This document shows, piece by piece, positions 47,597-56,190 of a stretch of 64,000 nucleotides of DNA. Position numbers and translations under genes: made by a program. The notes under the pieces were generated by a model. The model did no database searches. It saw only the letters and a program-made list of their open reading frames with translations, and had not been told where the DNA came from. Origin of the DNA: Formosimonas limnophila (GTDB lineage: Bacteria; Pseudomonadota; Gammaproteobacteria; Burkholderiales; Burkholderiaceae); the NCBI RefSeq assembly GCF_014652675.1, contig NZ_BMZG01000006.1, positions 125,908 through 189,907 on the forward strand. The letters are read 5' to 3'. The first letter of the stretch is position 1. The number at the start of each line of letters is the position of its first letter.

Positions 47597-48751
47597 ATGA
47601 CCAATAACGCTTGGATGCTCCCAGACCAAATTTCCGATGTGCTGCCGCGCCAAGCCAGTACGCTTGAAGGGCTGCGTCGCGGATTGCTCGATCTTTACCA
47701 ACAATACGGTTATGAACTGGTGATGCCGCCACTGGTGGAATATACCGATGCGCTGCTCGATGATGCTGACGAAGACGTGAATCTGCGCACCGTGAAGTGG
47801 GCGGATGCCATGACGGGCAAAACTTTGGCGATTCGTGCTGACATCACGCCCCAAGTGGCGCGTATTGATGCGCATTTGCTCAATCGTCAAGGCGTGACGC
47901 GTTTGTGCTACTCAGGCAGCGTGTTTCATGCGCGTGCCAACGGTCTGTTGATGTCGCGTGAGCCAATGCATGTTGGCGCTGAGGTTTACGGTCACGAAGG
48001 CTTAGAAGCCGATGCTGAGATTCAGACGTTGTTGCTCGCTTCGTTGCGTTTGTGTGGTTTGAAGGGTTTGCGCTTGGATGTGTCGCATGCGGGTATTGTG
48101 CGAGCATTGCTCTCTCGTGCACCGCAACTAGCGAGTGCGACCGATGAGGTTTATGCAGCCTTGCAGGCCAAAGATGCCGTAGTGCTTCGTGCCCTGACCA
48201 TTGGCTGCGATCATGACGTTTGTCAGGGCTTACTCGCATTGCTCGATTTGTATGGAGGTGTGGATGTGATTGCTCGCGCGCGCGCGCTTTTACCTGTGGA
48301 TGCCGTGATCACGGCTGCTTTGGATGATTTAAGTGTGTTGGCCGATTTGGATACGTCCGGTGTGTTGCAATTCGATCTGGCAGATTTGACGGGTTACCAC
48401 TATCACACGGGTGTGATGTTTGCCGCTTATTGTTCGGGTGCCCCCAGTGCAATTGCCCGTGGTGGCCGATATGACCACATTGGTGAGCGTTTTGGCCGAG
48501 CGCGACCTGCGACGGGTTTTAGTTTGGATCTGCGTGAAATCACGGAACTGATGGTGTTTGATAAACCTGTGAAAGCGATTCGCGCACCATGGCTGATGGA
48601 TGCTGCTTTGCGGGCTGCGATTGATGTGTTGCGTGCGAACGGTGAGATCGTGATTCAGCTGTCTGATGATGCGTCGGTGGAGCAGGACGCTTTTGTGTGC
48701 GACCGTGAGTTGGTGAGTGAGACTGGTGTTTGGTCGGTTCGGTCTTTGTGA
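47597..48751 (+). CDS. hisZ: ATP phosphoribosyltransferase regulatory subunit HisZ
   Basis: A 384-residue histidyl-tRNA synthetase-like protein that regulates and activates the short form of HisG in histidine synthesis. It has class II aaRS core segments (MLPDQISDVLPRQ; IRADITPQVARIDAH; YSGSVFHARA; GRYDHIGERFGRARPATGFS) but lacks an anticodon-binding domain. It precedes purA, the usual Burkholderiales arrangement. A run of alternating CG (48275-48287) codes for ARARA. Confidence 0.93.
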   Translation: MTNNAWMLPDQISDVLPRQASTLEGLRRGLLDLYQQYGYELVMPPLVEYTDALLDDADEDVNLRTVKWADAMTGKTLAIRADITPQVARIDAHLLNRQGVTRLCYSGSVFHARANGLLMSREPMHVGAEVYGHEGLEADAEIQTLLLASLRLCGLKGLRLDVSHAGIVRALLSRAPQLASATDEVYAALQAKDAVVLRALTIGCDHDVCQGLLALLDLYGGVDVIARARALLPVDAVITAALDDLSVLADLDTSGVLQFDLADLTGYHYHTGVMFAAYCSGAPSAIARGGRYDHIGERFGRARPATGFSLDLREITELMVFDKPVKAIRAPWLMDAALRAAIDVLRANGEIVIQLSDDASVEQDAFVCDRELVSETGVWSVRSL

Positions 48752-48804
48752 GTTGAGACTTTTCCCGCTGGGAAAAGATGAGGCTTTTGAGGTTTTACTT
48801 TTAA

Positions 48805-50127
<1,323 letters not shown>

Positions 50128-50161
50128 TGTAATAACGTCATCTGATTTGTATTTTTCCTTT

Positions 50162-50200
50162 AAAATCGCGGGCATTACCGCGATTTTTCTTAATTTTTTG
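50162..50200 (+). terminator. Terminator after purA
   Basis: Stem AAAATCGCGG / CCGCGATTTT with loop GCATTA, followed by TCTTAATTTTTT. It sits directly before the ribosome-binding site of the next gene, so some readthrough is likely. Confidence 0.85.
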
Positions 50201-50210
50201 GGAGCACTTC

Positions 50211-50753
50211 ATGCAACAAACCACAGAAACTGATTTATACGTCGATTGGCAAGGTTATCATCGGATGATTGAGCGTTTGGCCCTGCAAATTTATGAGTCC
50301 AATTGGCAATTTGATGTGGTGTTGAGTTTGGCACGTGGTGGATTGGTTGCAGGTAATGTTCTGTGCAGAATTTTTGATAAACCATTGGCAGTATTGTCAA
50401 CCAGCTCATACCGTGAAGCGGTTGGCATGGAGCAAGGCGATTTGTACATCGGTAAAAACATTGCGATGACCCAAGGTGAATTGTCGGGCAACGTGTTATT
50501 GGTGGATGACTTGATTGACACGGGGGTGACACTGGCTGCGGTCAAAGAGCACCTCAAACAATCGTACCCTGCCATCACTGATGTGCGTTCGGCTGTCTTG
50601 TGGCGTAAGGGTTGGGCGAAACAAGAGCCTGATTATTGTGTGGATCTGTTGGATAATTCACCATGGATTCACCAGCCATTTGAGGCTTATGATGCTTTGC
50701 AGCCACACATGCTCAGTGCTTGGTTGAAAAAAGACGCGGGTAAGAAAGACTGA
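50211..50753 (+). CDS. Type I phosphoribosyltransferase (xanthine/hypoxanthine-type)
   Basis: A 180-residue PRTase with the PRPP loop VLLVDDLIDTGVTL near residue 95 and DVVLSLARGGLVAGNVL near 35. The subgroup is annotated as Gpt-like purine salvage enzyme, and its place beside purA supports a purine role. The exact base (xanthine, guanine or hypoxanthine) cannot be read from sequence. Confidence 0.88.
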   Translation: MQQTTETDLYVDWQGYHRMIERLALQIYESNWQFDVVLSLARGGLVAGNVLCRIFDKPLAVLSTSSYREAVGMEQGDLYIGKNIAMTQGELSGNVLLVDDLIDTGVTLAAVKEHLKQSYPAITDVRSAVLWRKGWAKQEPDYCVDLLDNSPWIHQPFEAYDALQPHMLSAWLKKDAGKKD

Positions 50754-50754
50754 T

Positions 50755-50952
50755 ATGACCGAAGCAGAGTTTACCAATTTGGGTTTGTATGGTGGCATTG
50801 GCTTTTTGGTGTTGCTGATGTTGTTCATCGTCATCAAGTTGGCTAAAGATTCCAAAGCTGGGAAGTTTGGTACGATGATTTTGTTGATTGCTTTGGTACT
50901 GGGGGTGTTTGGTTTTCTGCTTAAAACAGTGGTAACGTGGTTTCTTGATTAA
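50755..50952 (+). CDS. DUF2788-family small membrane protein
   Basis: A 65-residue protein with two hydrophobic helices (about 11-30 and 39-61) and the family's central KDSKAGKFGT between them. Function unknown. It starts one base after the phosphoribosyltransferase stop and is probably co-transcribed. Confidence 0.8.
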   Translation: MTEAEFTNLGLYGGIGFLVLLMLFIVIKLAKDSKAGKFGTMILLIALVLGVFGFLLKTVVTWFLD

Positions 50953-50984
50953 ATCACACAAGACGTGTTTTAGATGAGAAGCGG

Positions 50985-51005
50985 CAAAAGTCAAAGAGAC
51001 TTTTG
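50985..51005. terminator. Weak bidirectional terminator candidate
   Basis: Stem CAAAAGTC / GACTTTTG with loop AAAGA between convergent genes. No strong T-tract follows on either strand. Confidence 0.45.
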
Positions 51006-51039
51006 TCGTTTGTTATGATCATTATACTGACGTTAGTTG

Positions 51040-51360
51040 TTAAGTCGGCGTGGCTAACTTCAGGCCAATAATGCCCAATACAATGAGGGCCAAGCTGAGC
51101 AAACGAGCTATATTGGCAGATTCGCCAAACAAAACGATGCCCAAAATGGCTGTGCCAACCGCACCCACTCCGACCCAAACTGCATAAGCTGTTCCTACGG
51201 GCAATGTTTTCATTGCTAGGCCAAGCAGTCCCACGCTGATCACCATCGCTAATATCGTGCCAATGGTTGGCCATGGTTTGGTAAAGCCATCTGTGTATTT
51301 GAGTCCAATGGCCCAGAAAATCTCGAACAACCCTGCTGTGACTAAAATAATCCAATTCAT
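51040..51360 (-). CDS. sugE: SMR-family guanidinium exporter Gdx (SugE)
   Basis: A 106-residue four-helix small multidrug resistance protein. [20 protein letters not shown] holds the essential Glu of helix 1, followed by [12 protein letters not shown], the Gdx/SugE-specific signature. [19 protein letters not shown] is helix 3. Proteins of this branch export guanidinium in exchange for protons, and the guanidine-type riboswitch upstream supports that substrate. I start at ATG 51360. Confidence 0.93.
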   Translation of the reverse strand: MNWIILVTAGLFEIFWAIGLKYTDGFTKPWPTIGTILAMVISVGLLGLAMKTLPVGTAYAVWVGVGAVGTAILGIVLFGESANIARLLSLALIVLGIIGLKLATPT

Positions 51361-51382
51361 ATTGAACACCTTTCTCATTAAA

Positions 51383-51426
51383 GGGGTCGTCCCCGATGAT
51401 GTGCAGAGAGGTGAGGTCGCCCTCAC
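51383..51426 (-). promoter_or_regulatory. Guanidine-II (mini-ykkC) riboswitch
   Basis: On the minus strand two small hairpins lie 16 bases apart, just before the sugE ribosome-binding site: GTGAGG-GCGA-CCTCAC (51411-51426) and GGGG-ACGA-CCCC (51383-51394). The ACGR tetraloop is the hallmark of mini-ykkC; the first loop, GCGA, keeps the central CG used for the kissing contact. In this class guanidine binding pairs the loops and frees the ribosome-binding site. Confidence 0.82.
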
Positions 51427-51449
51427 TTCTATGGAAAACGGATGGTTTT

Positions 51450-51821
51450 TTATACTGTGCCGACGATAATGGATTGGCGCTGGTTCAATCCTTCGTACAT
51501 AATATCGCCACTCACCTGTACATCATGTCCAAGAGCTTTGATACAGTCCAAGGCAACAACTTGCACAAAAAACTCCATGTCACGTACCACGGTGTGACCG
51601 TTGTATGCTTTGACGTACTCTTCTAAGGCAAACAATTCTAAAATTCGCGTTCCTGCCGTATAAGAAATCGTGAGTGTGCTGCCCGCAGCAGGGTTTTGAC
51701 TCCTGTTGCATAAAATAGGTAAACCAACAATGTGCTCAATGCGCGTTGATAGCTCAGGGTGTGCGTTGTCGATGGTCTTCAGTGGCGCTGGCACATGAGC
51801 CGAGTCATGTGTGAGCCACAT
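51450..51821 (-). CDS. Small QueF-like T-fold protein
   Basis: A 123-residue protein that looks like a single T-fold domain of the QueF (preQ0 reductase) family. [12 protein letters not shown] places Cys38 where QueF has its catalytic Cys (SLCPKTGQPD), and the strand [19 protein letters not shown] fits QueF 'ISYIPDEKMVESKSLKLY'. The C-terminal [16 protein letters not shown] fits 'VWGKFTPRGGISI'. The NADPH motif ESKS is ELFA here, and the catalytic Asp position reads Ala, so preQ0 reduction is doubtful. The start shares a base with the yhhQ stop. It may act on a queuosine precursor in another way. Confidence 0.55.
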   Translation of the reverse strand: MWLTHDSAHVPAPLKTIDNAHPELSTRIEHIVGLPILCNRSQNPAAGSTLTISYTAGTRILELFALEEYVKAYNGHTVVRDMEFFVQVVALDCIKALGHDVQVSGDIMYEGLNQRQSIIVGTV

Positions 51822-52345
51822 CACGCGAGGCTCGTACGTTTTTGGCGCCAGTTGTTCAATGCAAAAGCCAAGCCTCCTGCAATTACGGTTTTGAACAAAA
51901 TGTCAGCCCAAATGATTTTACCGATGTCGGTATTGGTCATGTCACCATAAAATGCTAGCAGGTTGAACAATAGTGTATCGAGTGGAATGCTGATTGCATT
52001 GCTGGATAAGGCGCGGGTTAACCATGAATGCCGAGTAAGTCTTTGGTACATCGCTGTATCAGCCAATTCTCCGACTAAAATGGCGATAAAAGATGCCGCG
52101 ATGAAGCGTTCGGGTGTGTTTAGATAAACAGCGGCTAAGATATTAGTCAGCACGGCCAAACCAATTGCGATGAAAACAGCGCGCAAACCAAATTGGTGTA
52201 GTTTGTCACGCAATGTGAACACCAGCGCGAAAAAAAGCGTGCCCCAGCTGAGCTTACCTAAAATACCTAACTCAATAAAGTGATCTAAGTAAAGATTGGC
52301 GAACAAAACGCTCGCAACGTATAAAAACGTCCAGATGTATAACAT
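51821..52345 (-). CDS. yhhQ: Queuosine precursor transporter (YhhQ/VUT family)
   Basis: A 174-residue inner-membrane protein with about five to six helices. Family features are VASVLFANLYLDHF near residue 10, ELADTAMYQRL and SSNAISIPLDTLLFN. The family imports preQ0/preQ1-type bases for queuosine tRNA modification. It is translationally coupled to the QueF-like gene, which supports a shared role. A short hairpin CTCGC...GCGAG (52356-52372) lies in the leader; no preQ1 riboswitch was recognised. Confidence 0.9.
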   Translation of the reverse strand: MLYIWTFLYVASVLFANLYLDHFIELGILGKLSWGTLFFALVFTLRDKLHQFGLRAVFIAIGLAVLTNILAAVYLNTPERFIAASFIAILVGELADTAMYQRLTRHSWLTRALSSNAISIPLDTLLFNLLAFYGDMTNTDIGKIIWADILFKTVIAGGLAFALNNWRQKRTSLA

Positions 52346-52452
52346 AATGACTCCGTGCCTCGCGTCACAAGCGAGAGAATGATTGAACAGTGCCCATCAG
52401 TAGAGAACCGACGACGGCTGACATTTTAGCATTCATCAGGACGGTTTCACGA

Positions 52453-52484
52453 TAAAAAACCGCGTTGAGCACGCGGTTTTTTAT
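52453..52484. terminator. Terminator after hpf
   Basis: Stem AAAAAACCGCG / CGCGGTTTTTT with loop TTGAGCA. It lies 25 bp after the hpf stop on the minus strand and works in both orientations. Confidence 0.9.
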
Positions 52485-52506
52485 TTTGGTTTCAAATACT
52501 CGGCTT

Positions 52507-52824
52507 TTATGCGACATCCTGACGTTTTAAGTCAGAGTGATGCTCTTTGTTTTTACTGTTAAATTTTGTGACTTGACGGTCCAGTTTATCGGCAACCAAA
52601 TCGATGGCGGTGTATAAATCGTCCTCGATATCTTCGGCTTGGAAATCATGACCTTTGCTGTGCAGGCGCAGCGCGGCTTTGTGTTGCCCTTTCTCGACAG
52701 AAAACGTGGCGTGAATGTCAATGGCTTGGGGGAAGTGACGCTTTACGCGGACGAGCTTTTCGGACAGATAATCGCGCAGGGCTGGGGTGACTTCGACATG
52801 GTGACCTGACAAATGAACGTTCAT
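52507..52824 (-). CDS. hpf: Ribosome hibernation promoting factor (short HPF/RaiA family)
   Basis: A 105-residue ribosome-binding protein: MNVHLSGHHVEVTPALRDYL start, HATFSVEKGQHKAALRLHSKG and the DLYTAIDLVADKLDRQV helix. It dimerises ribosomes in stationary phase in this class. GGAGG lies directly upstream. The gene normally follows rpoN, which is absent here. Confidence 0.95.
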   Translation of the reverse strand: MNVHLSGHHVEVTPALRDYLSEKLVRVKRHFPQAIDIHATFSVEKGQHKAALRLHSKGHDFQAEDIEDDLYTAIDLVADKLDRQVTKFNSKNKEHHSDLKRQDVA

Positions 52825-53026
52825 GATAAACCTCCGTCATACATTAAGTTGTGCGGCGCATCAAGTGGTTAACGCAACGCACGGTTGATAACGACTACTT
52901 TTTATGCGAACCGATACGGCTGGTGCATGGCTTTCAGATTACGCCGATTAAGCCACGCTTGCAAGTAGGACGCGTGAAAAAATCATGACAATCTATCGTG
53001 CGCTGCAAAAAATAGCGATGAGCTTC
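52825..53026 (-). other. Intergenic region upstream of hpf
   Basis: 202 bp with no gene and no clear tRNA or hairpin. A GACGGAGGTTT ribosome-binding site precedes hpf. No sigma-54 (-24/-12) site was convincing. Confidence 0.5.
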
Positions 53027-53488
53027 CTAATGTCGAACACTCAATGCCTGCTCGCGAATGATGCGAATCATGTCTGCATCTGCCGCTTGGTAAGCAGCTT
53101 TGATGATGCCTAACAGTTGCTCTTCTTCAGGATTCGTTGGGTCTGGGAATTGGGTGGTGTAACTGAACGTCAGCGACAAGTCGTCATTCACTTGAATCAA
53201 TAATCGCCCAGATGGTGCAGTGGGTGTCTCTTCAGTGACGAATTCAATCGATTGCTGCGGTACAACAAAAACACTGTCGCGTACCTGATGCGCACCAAAG
53301 TGCAACACACGGCGATAGACGGTCGGCGATTCATCGTGATTTTTGTCAGTGATATCGACTGAGTCCAATCCAAGCGTGAAGCGCGTCTGTTCGGTGATGC
53401 GCAGAATCAAACCATTCCAAATTTGGCTGAGGGTCAGTGCTGGATGATTGGCACTGTTGATGGCGAGGGTGTGGGAAAGTTCAATCAT
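53027..53488 (-). CDS. SRPBCC-fold DUF1857 (AtaL-like) protein
   Basis: A 153-residue protein of the DUF1857 group: MIELSHTLAINSANHPALTLSQIWNG is cut short here to its recognisable part ELSHTLAIN...LTLSQIWNGL, with later FSYTTQFPD and a C-terminal helix IIKAAYQAADADMIRIIR. The fold binds hydrophobic ligands; no enzyme role is known. ATG 53488 is the family start. It lies 66 bp from the DUF3108 gene on the same strand. Confidence 0.8.
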   Translation of the reverse strand: MIELSHTLAINSANHPALTLSQIWNGLILRITEQTRFTLGLDSVDITDKNHDESPTVYRRVLHFGAHQVRDSVFVVPQQSIEFVTEETPTAPSGRLLIQVNDDLSLTFSYTTQFPDPTNPEEEQLLGIIKAAYQAADADMIRIIREQALSVRH

Positions 53489-53554
53489 GGCGTCAAAAAA
53501 TGGGTGGTAAATGGCGTATTTTAGCTTGAAATACGGTGGCTCATGGTGCACTGC

Positions 53555-54631
53555 TCAATCAGGGCTGTTGCGGCTCACTAAATTCACATAGCCTTTGTCG
53601 TCTTTGAAAGTGATTTCAATGCGCAGCGGACGATATTGCTTGCTGGGGACAAACCAAGCTCTGATGGTAGCGATGCTGCCGTTTTCGATGTTGAATGTCA
53701 CTGGTATGCCTGTGAATGTCCCATCATCGGTCACCACTTCTGCTGCCGCTCCTGATTGAATGCGCATATCGCTGATTTGGCTGCTGCGGGCAACTGGCAG
53801 TGTGAATGAGGCATTGGTTTTGCCCGATTGAAAAAAAGATTGGACATAGACGATTGCTGATAAGTAATCATAGACGACGTTATGTTTGAGTTCTTGTACA
53901 CCTCTTGAGCCAAAATGCATTTCTTTGGTGGCATAATCTACGCCGAGAGTGTTAACCCGAGCTTTACCAATCAGTTTGGTCTTTTTATCAGTGAAACGCT
54001 CTACTGCGATGGTATCACTGCGGATTTGTCCTTTTGAGGTTGCCTCGATGCCAAAACCAGCAGCTTTGGCTTCGAGTGACGCAGTATAAGTTTCGCCTGA
54101 CTTGTTAAAAATCAGTGTGCCACCACCACCTGCTTCGAATCCTTTGTACTCCCCTTTTGCCTCATACTTTACTGTAAAACCACCATTTATTTTTACTGGC
54201 GATGGCACCCCGCTGGGTAATTCTGCCTGTGCGGGAGGGCTTTGATTGCCTCTGTTCTCGCCCGCATCACCTAAGCCGCTGCCTGTGCCTGTTTTGTCCT
54301 GCTCGGCAACACCGTCACTGAGTGCTTTGCCGCTATTGTTCTGGTTCTTGCCTTGGCTATTCTTTGCTTGGCTGGCCATACCTTTGGCGGCGGCTTTGCC
54401 CTCAGATGCGTTGCTTTGCTTGGCGACTGGAGCGATGACGGGTGCAGGGGTTTCAGGAATGGGCTTTGGTGGCGGCAGGATGGTGGTGTCGATGGTTTGC
54501 GGAGGTTGAATTGCATCAGGAGTGAATTCCGTGGCAGTGAACCACAACCCGCCGAACACGCAAGCGTGTGCGAGCGCACTGACTAAAAGGCTGCTGCGTG
54601 AGGCATGCTTTGATGGGGCGAGTTTGATCAT
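53555..54631 (-). CDS. DUF3108-domain envelope protein
   Basis: A 358-residue protein with an N-terminal transmembrane helix (about 14-34), a long low-complexity Pro/Ala/Gly/Asn/Lys linker (about 40-145), and a C-terminal DUF3108 domain (about 150-358) built of beta strands (FTVKYEAKGEYKGFEAGGGG; VVYDYLSAIVYVQSFF; RPLRIEITFKDDKGYVNL). It is probably periplasmic and membrane-anchored. Function unknown. It is divergent from phaM. Confidence 0.85.
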   Translation of the reverse strand: MIKLAPSKHASRSSLLVSALAHACVFGGLWFTATEFTPDAIQPPQTIDTTILPPPKPIPETPAPVIAPVAKQSNASEGKAAAKGMASQAKNSQGKNQNNSGKALSDGVAEQDKTGTGSGLGDAGENRGNQSPPAQAELPSGVPSPVKINGGFTVKYEAKGEYKGFEAGGGGTLIFNKSGETYTASLEAKAAGFGIEATSKGQIRSDTIAVERFTDKKTKLIGKARVNTLGVDYATKEMHFGSRGVQELKHNVVYDYLSAIVYVQSFFQSGKTNASFTLPVARSSQISDMRIQSGAAAEVVTDDGTFTGIPVTFNIENGSIATIRAWFVPSKQYRPLRIEITFKDDKGYVNLVSRNSPD

Positions 54632-54719
54632 TGGGGAGCGTTGGTGATTTAGATGTTGCTTTAAACCGTGGTGGGGATTTTGGTTGACCGCGATGCTTTC
54701 TTATGGGGTTGTTGTGCTA

Positions 54720-54747
54720 TTGATTTTGTATGAATATGGCGTATGAT
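54720..54747 (+). promoter_or_regulatory. Candidate sigma-70 promoter of phaM
   Basis: TTGATT, 16-bp spacer, TATGAT. Transcription would begin near 54754, before ATG 54787. It overlaps an upstream ATG at 54730, which argues against that start. Confidence 0.6.
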
Positions 54748-54786
54748 GCCCTATCTGTAGTACGTTTTGTTACTTTAGGAGTGATT

Positions 54787-55425
54787 ATGTTTCTGCAAAT
54801 GCCGTCTTTCTTTCCGTGGGCGAATGGGTCAAGCCAAACAGACAAACCTGAAGCCATGTTTGCGGGCGTTCCTTTGGTCAACCCACTGCTTCATGATGCG
54901 CAGCAAAATATGGAGACGCTTGATGAGCGCATTGCGCAGTTTGAGTCCGTTGCACAATGGCTGAGTATGAATCTGCAGATGGTCAATCACGCTGTACAGC
55001 AATTGCAGGTACAAAAGCAAACATTGTTTGCTTTGGCGCAATGGCAAACGATGTCCAAAGATGCCTTGAGTGAATGGTCGAAAGTCAATCCATTTGCTAA
55101 CAATGCAGATTCGGCTGAGGCGTCATCTAATCAAGAAGTCCCTCAAAAAAAACCAAAGGCTGGTGCCAAGCCAAGAACCAAGTCTAAAGATGTCGCTGCA
55201 ACTCAGATGCCTGCGCAAGCTGAGTCAGTCCACAAAATACCGGCTGCTTTTGAACACATGACTCAATCATGGTGGGATGGGCTGCAAACTCAATTCGCCC
55301 AGCTTGCACAACCGATAGTGAGTGGTGCGGCAGATAAGACAACTCCGATAAACCGCGTCCAAAAACCGCCAACTACAGCGAAAAAAGCATCCTCAACTCG
55401 TCAGACACGCACCAAACCTTTATGA
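54787..55425 (+). CDS. PhaM-like polyhydroxyalkanoate granule protein
   Basis: A 212-residue protein resembling PhaM. A conserved amphipathic/coiled region (about 20-85) holds VNPLLHDAQQNMETLDERIAQ shortened here to ETLDERIAQFESVAQWL, then MNLQMVNHAVQQLQVQKQTL. A lysine/proline/alanine-rich tail with AAKK-like repeats follows (KKPKAGAKPRTKSK; TAKKASSTRQTRT). PhaM links PHA granules to the nucleoid and activates PHA synthase. No phaC is in the window, so synthesis in this organism is not shown. AGGAG lies six bases before the ATG. Confidence 0.75.
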   Translation: MFLQMPSFFPWANGSSQTDKPEAMFAGVPLVNPLLHDAQQNMETLDERIAQFESVAQWLSMNLQMVNHAVQQLQVQKQTLFALAQWQTMSKDALSEWSKVNPFANNADSAEASSNQEVPQKKPKAGAKPRTKSKDVAATQMPAQAESVHKIPAAFEHMTQSWWDGLQTQFAQLAQPIVSGAADKTTPINRVQKPPTTAKKASSTRQTRTKPL

Positions 55426-55549
55426 AGTAGCTGACTTGCTTAATTGGCATGTGGCTGAACCAATGACATTTGGTGTCAACAGCTTGAGTGTTTTCAGTTG
55501 TTGGTCATGGAGAGATGGGACAATTTTATCAAGGTTGTACAAGGCTGTA

Positions 55550-55756
55550 TTAAACCAAGGAAATCAGGACTGTCGCCATCAAATTGTTGACCACATGCAT
55601 GAGTATCTGCGTTATTAGAAAGTTTGTTTTTAGTCGATCAAAGCCAAGCACAACGCCGAGTAAAAATACCTGAAACATTTCGTGAGCGTTGCACCGAGCG
55701 TGAATGACCCAATGCTCGGGGTTGTCTGTTGCCGATACTGCTCGTCGTTTAACTCT
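55550..55756 (-). pseudogene. Remnant of a CPBP (CAAX-protease/Abi) membrane protein
   Basis: A 68-codon open frame without a start codon, bounded upstream by TAG at 55757-55759. EMFQVFLLGVVLGFDRLKTN followed by LITQILMHVVNNLMATVL matches the C-terminal part of CPBP intramembrane proteases ('LFLLGVLLGWLRLRTGSL... HALNN'), including the final His...Asn motif. The N-terminal EExxxR motif is not found. Further TM-like scraps lie upstream in another frame. Confidence 0.5.
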
Positions 55757-55881
55757 CTAAACTTTAGCTAAATGGCCTTTGCATTGAGTCCAATAATAAA
55801 ACCCCATCAACACGTAAATTAAAACGCAATACAATAAATCATATCAATCATAAATTCAATATCATCCCAGTTGGGATTTGT

Positions 55882-56016
55882 ATGGCAAACCAAATTACTT
55901 ATGCGCCTTGTATGGATCAAAGCCATACAAATCAAGGCCAATGGCAAACAGTCATCTTTGACTCATCGGAGCGTATTGTGTGGCTTTTGTGCAACGGTGG
56001 TACAGTTGTTTTTTAA
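55882..56016 (+). CDS. Possible 44-residue small protein
   Basis: ATG 55882 to TAA 56014-56016 reads as MANQITYAPCMDQSHTNQ, then a stretch with QWQTVIFDSSERIVWLL and ends CNGGTVVF. It has a weak GGG upstream. It contains the inverted repeat noted for this patch. No homologue is recognised; it may be chance. Confidence 0.25.
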   Translation: MANQITYAPCMDQSHTNQGQWQTVIFDSSERIVWLLCNGGTVVF

Positions 56017-56190
56017 GTGTTTCCAGTCATACACAACCCACTCCAAAGCAAGAGACGGATTTATAAAAATGGGTACTTTAAATTTATTTTTTCGGTTTGA
56101 TGTGGGGTTCACGGCAGAGCGATTACGCAGGTTTTAATCAAACATAGCATTAGAGCTACCCTGAGCGAACGGACTTGTTTTTTTAGATGC

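Larger units (their letters stand above)
55426..56190. other. 765-bp gene-poor, AT-rich patch
   Basis: No intact gene of normal size. It holds a decayed CPBP-protease fragment (55550-55756, minus), a palindrome ATCCCA-GT-TGGGAT (55864-55877), a 44-codon open frame, and an 8-bp motif TTGTATGG twice direct (55878, 55908) and once inverted (55923-55930). It looks like degraded accessory DNA between phaM and rhlE. Confidence 0.6.

Noticed and set aside
48275..48287. Alternating CG tract in hisZ as a phase-variation repeat
   Set aside because: Only 13 bases, encodes a normal Ala-Arg stretch, and such tracts occur by chance in this codon usage.
52346..52452. preQ1 riboswitch upstream of yhhQ
   Set aside because: Only a small CTCGC/GCGAG hairpin is present; the A-rich tail and pseudoknot of preQ1-I are missing.
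55871..56137. 88-codon plus-strand frame
   Set aside because: Composition is not protein-like, no ribosome-binding site, and it overlaps a more plausible 44-codon frame in another phase.
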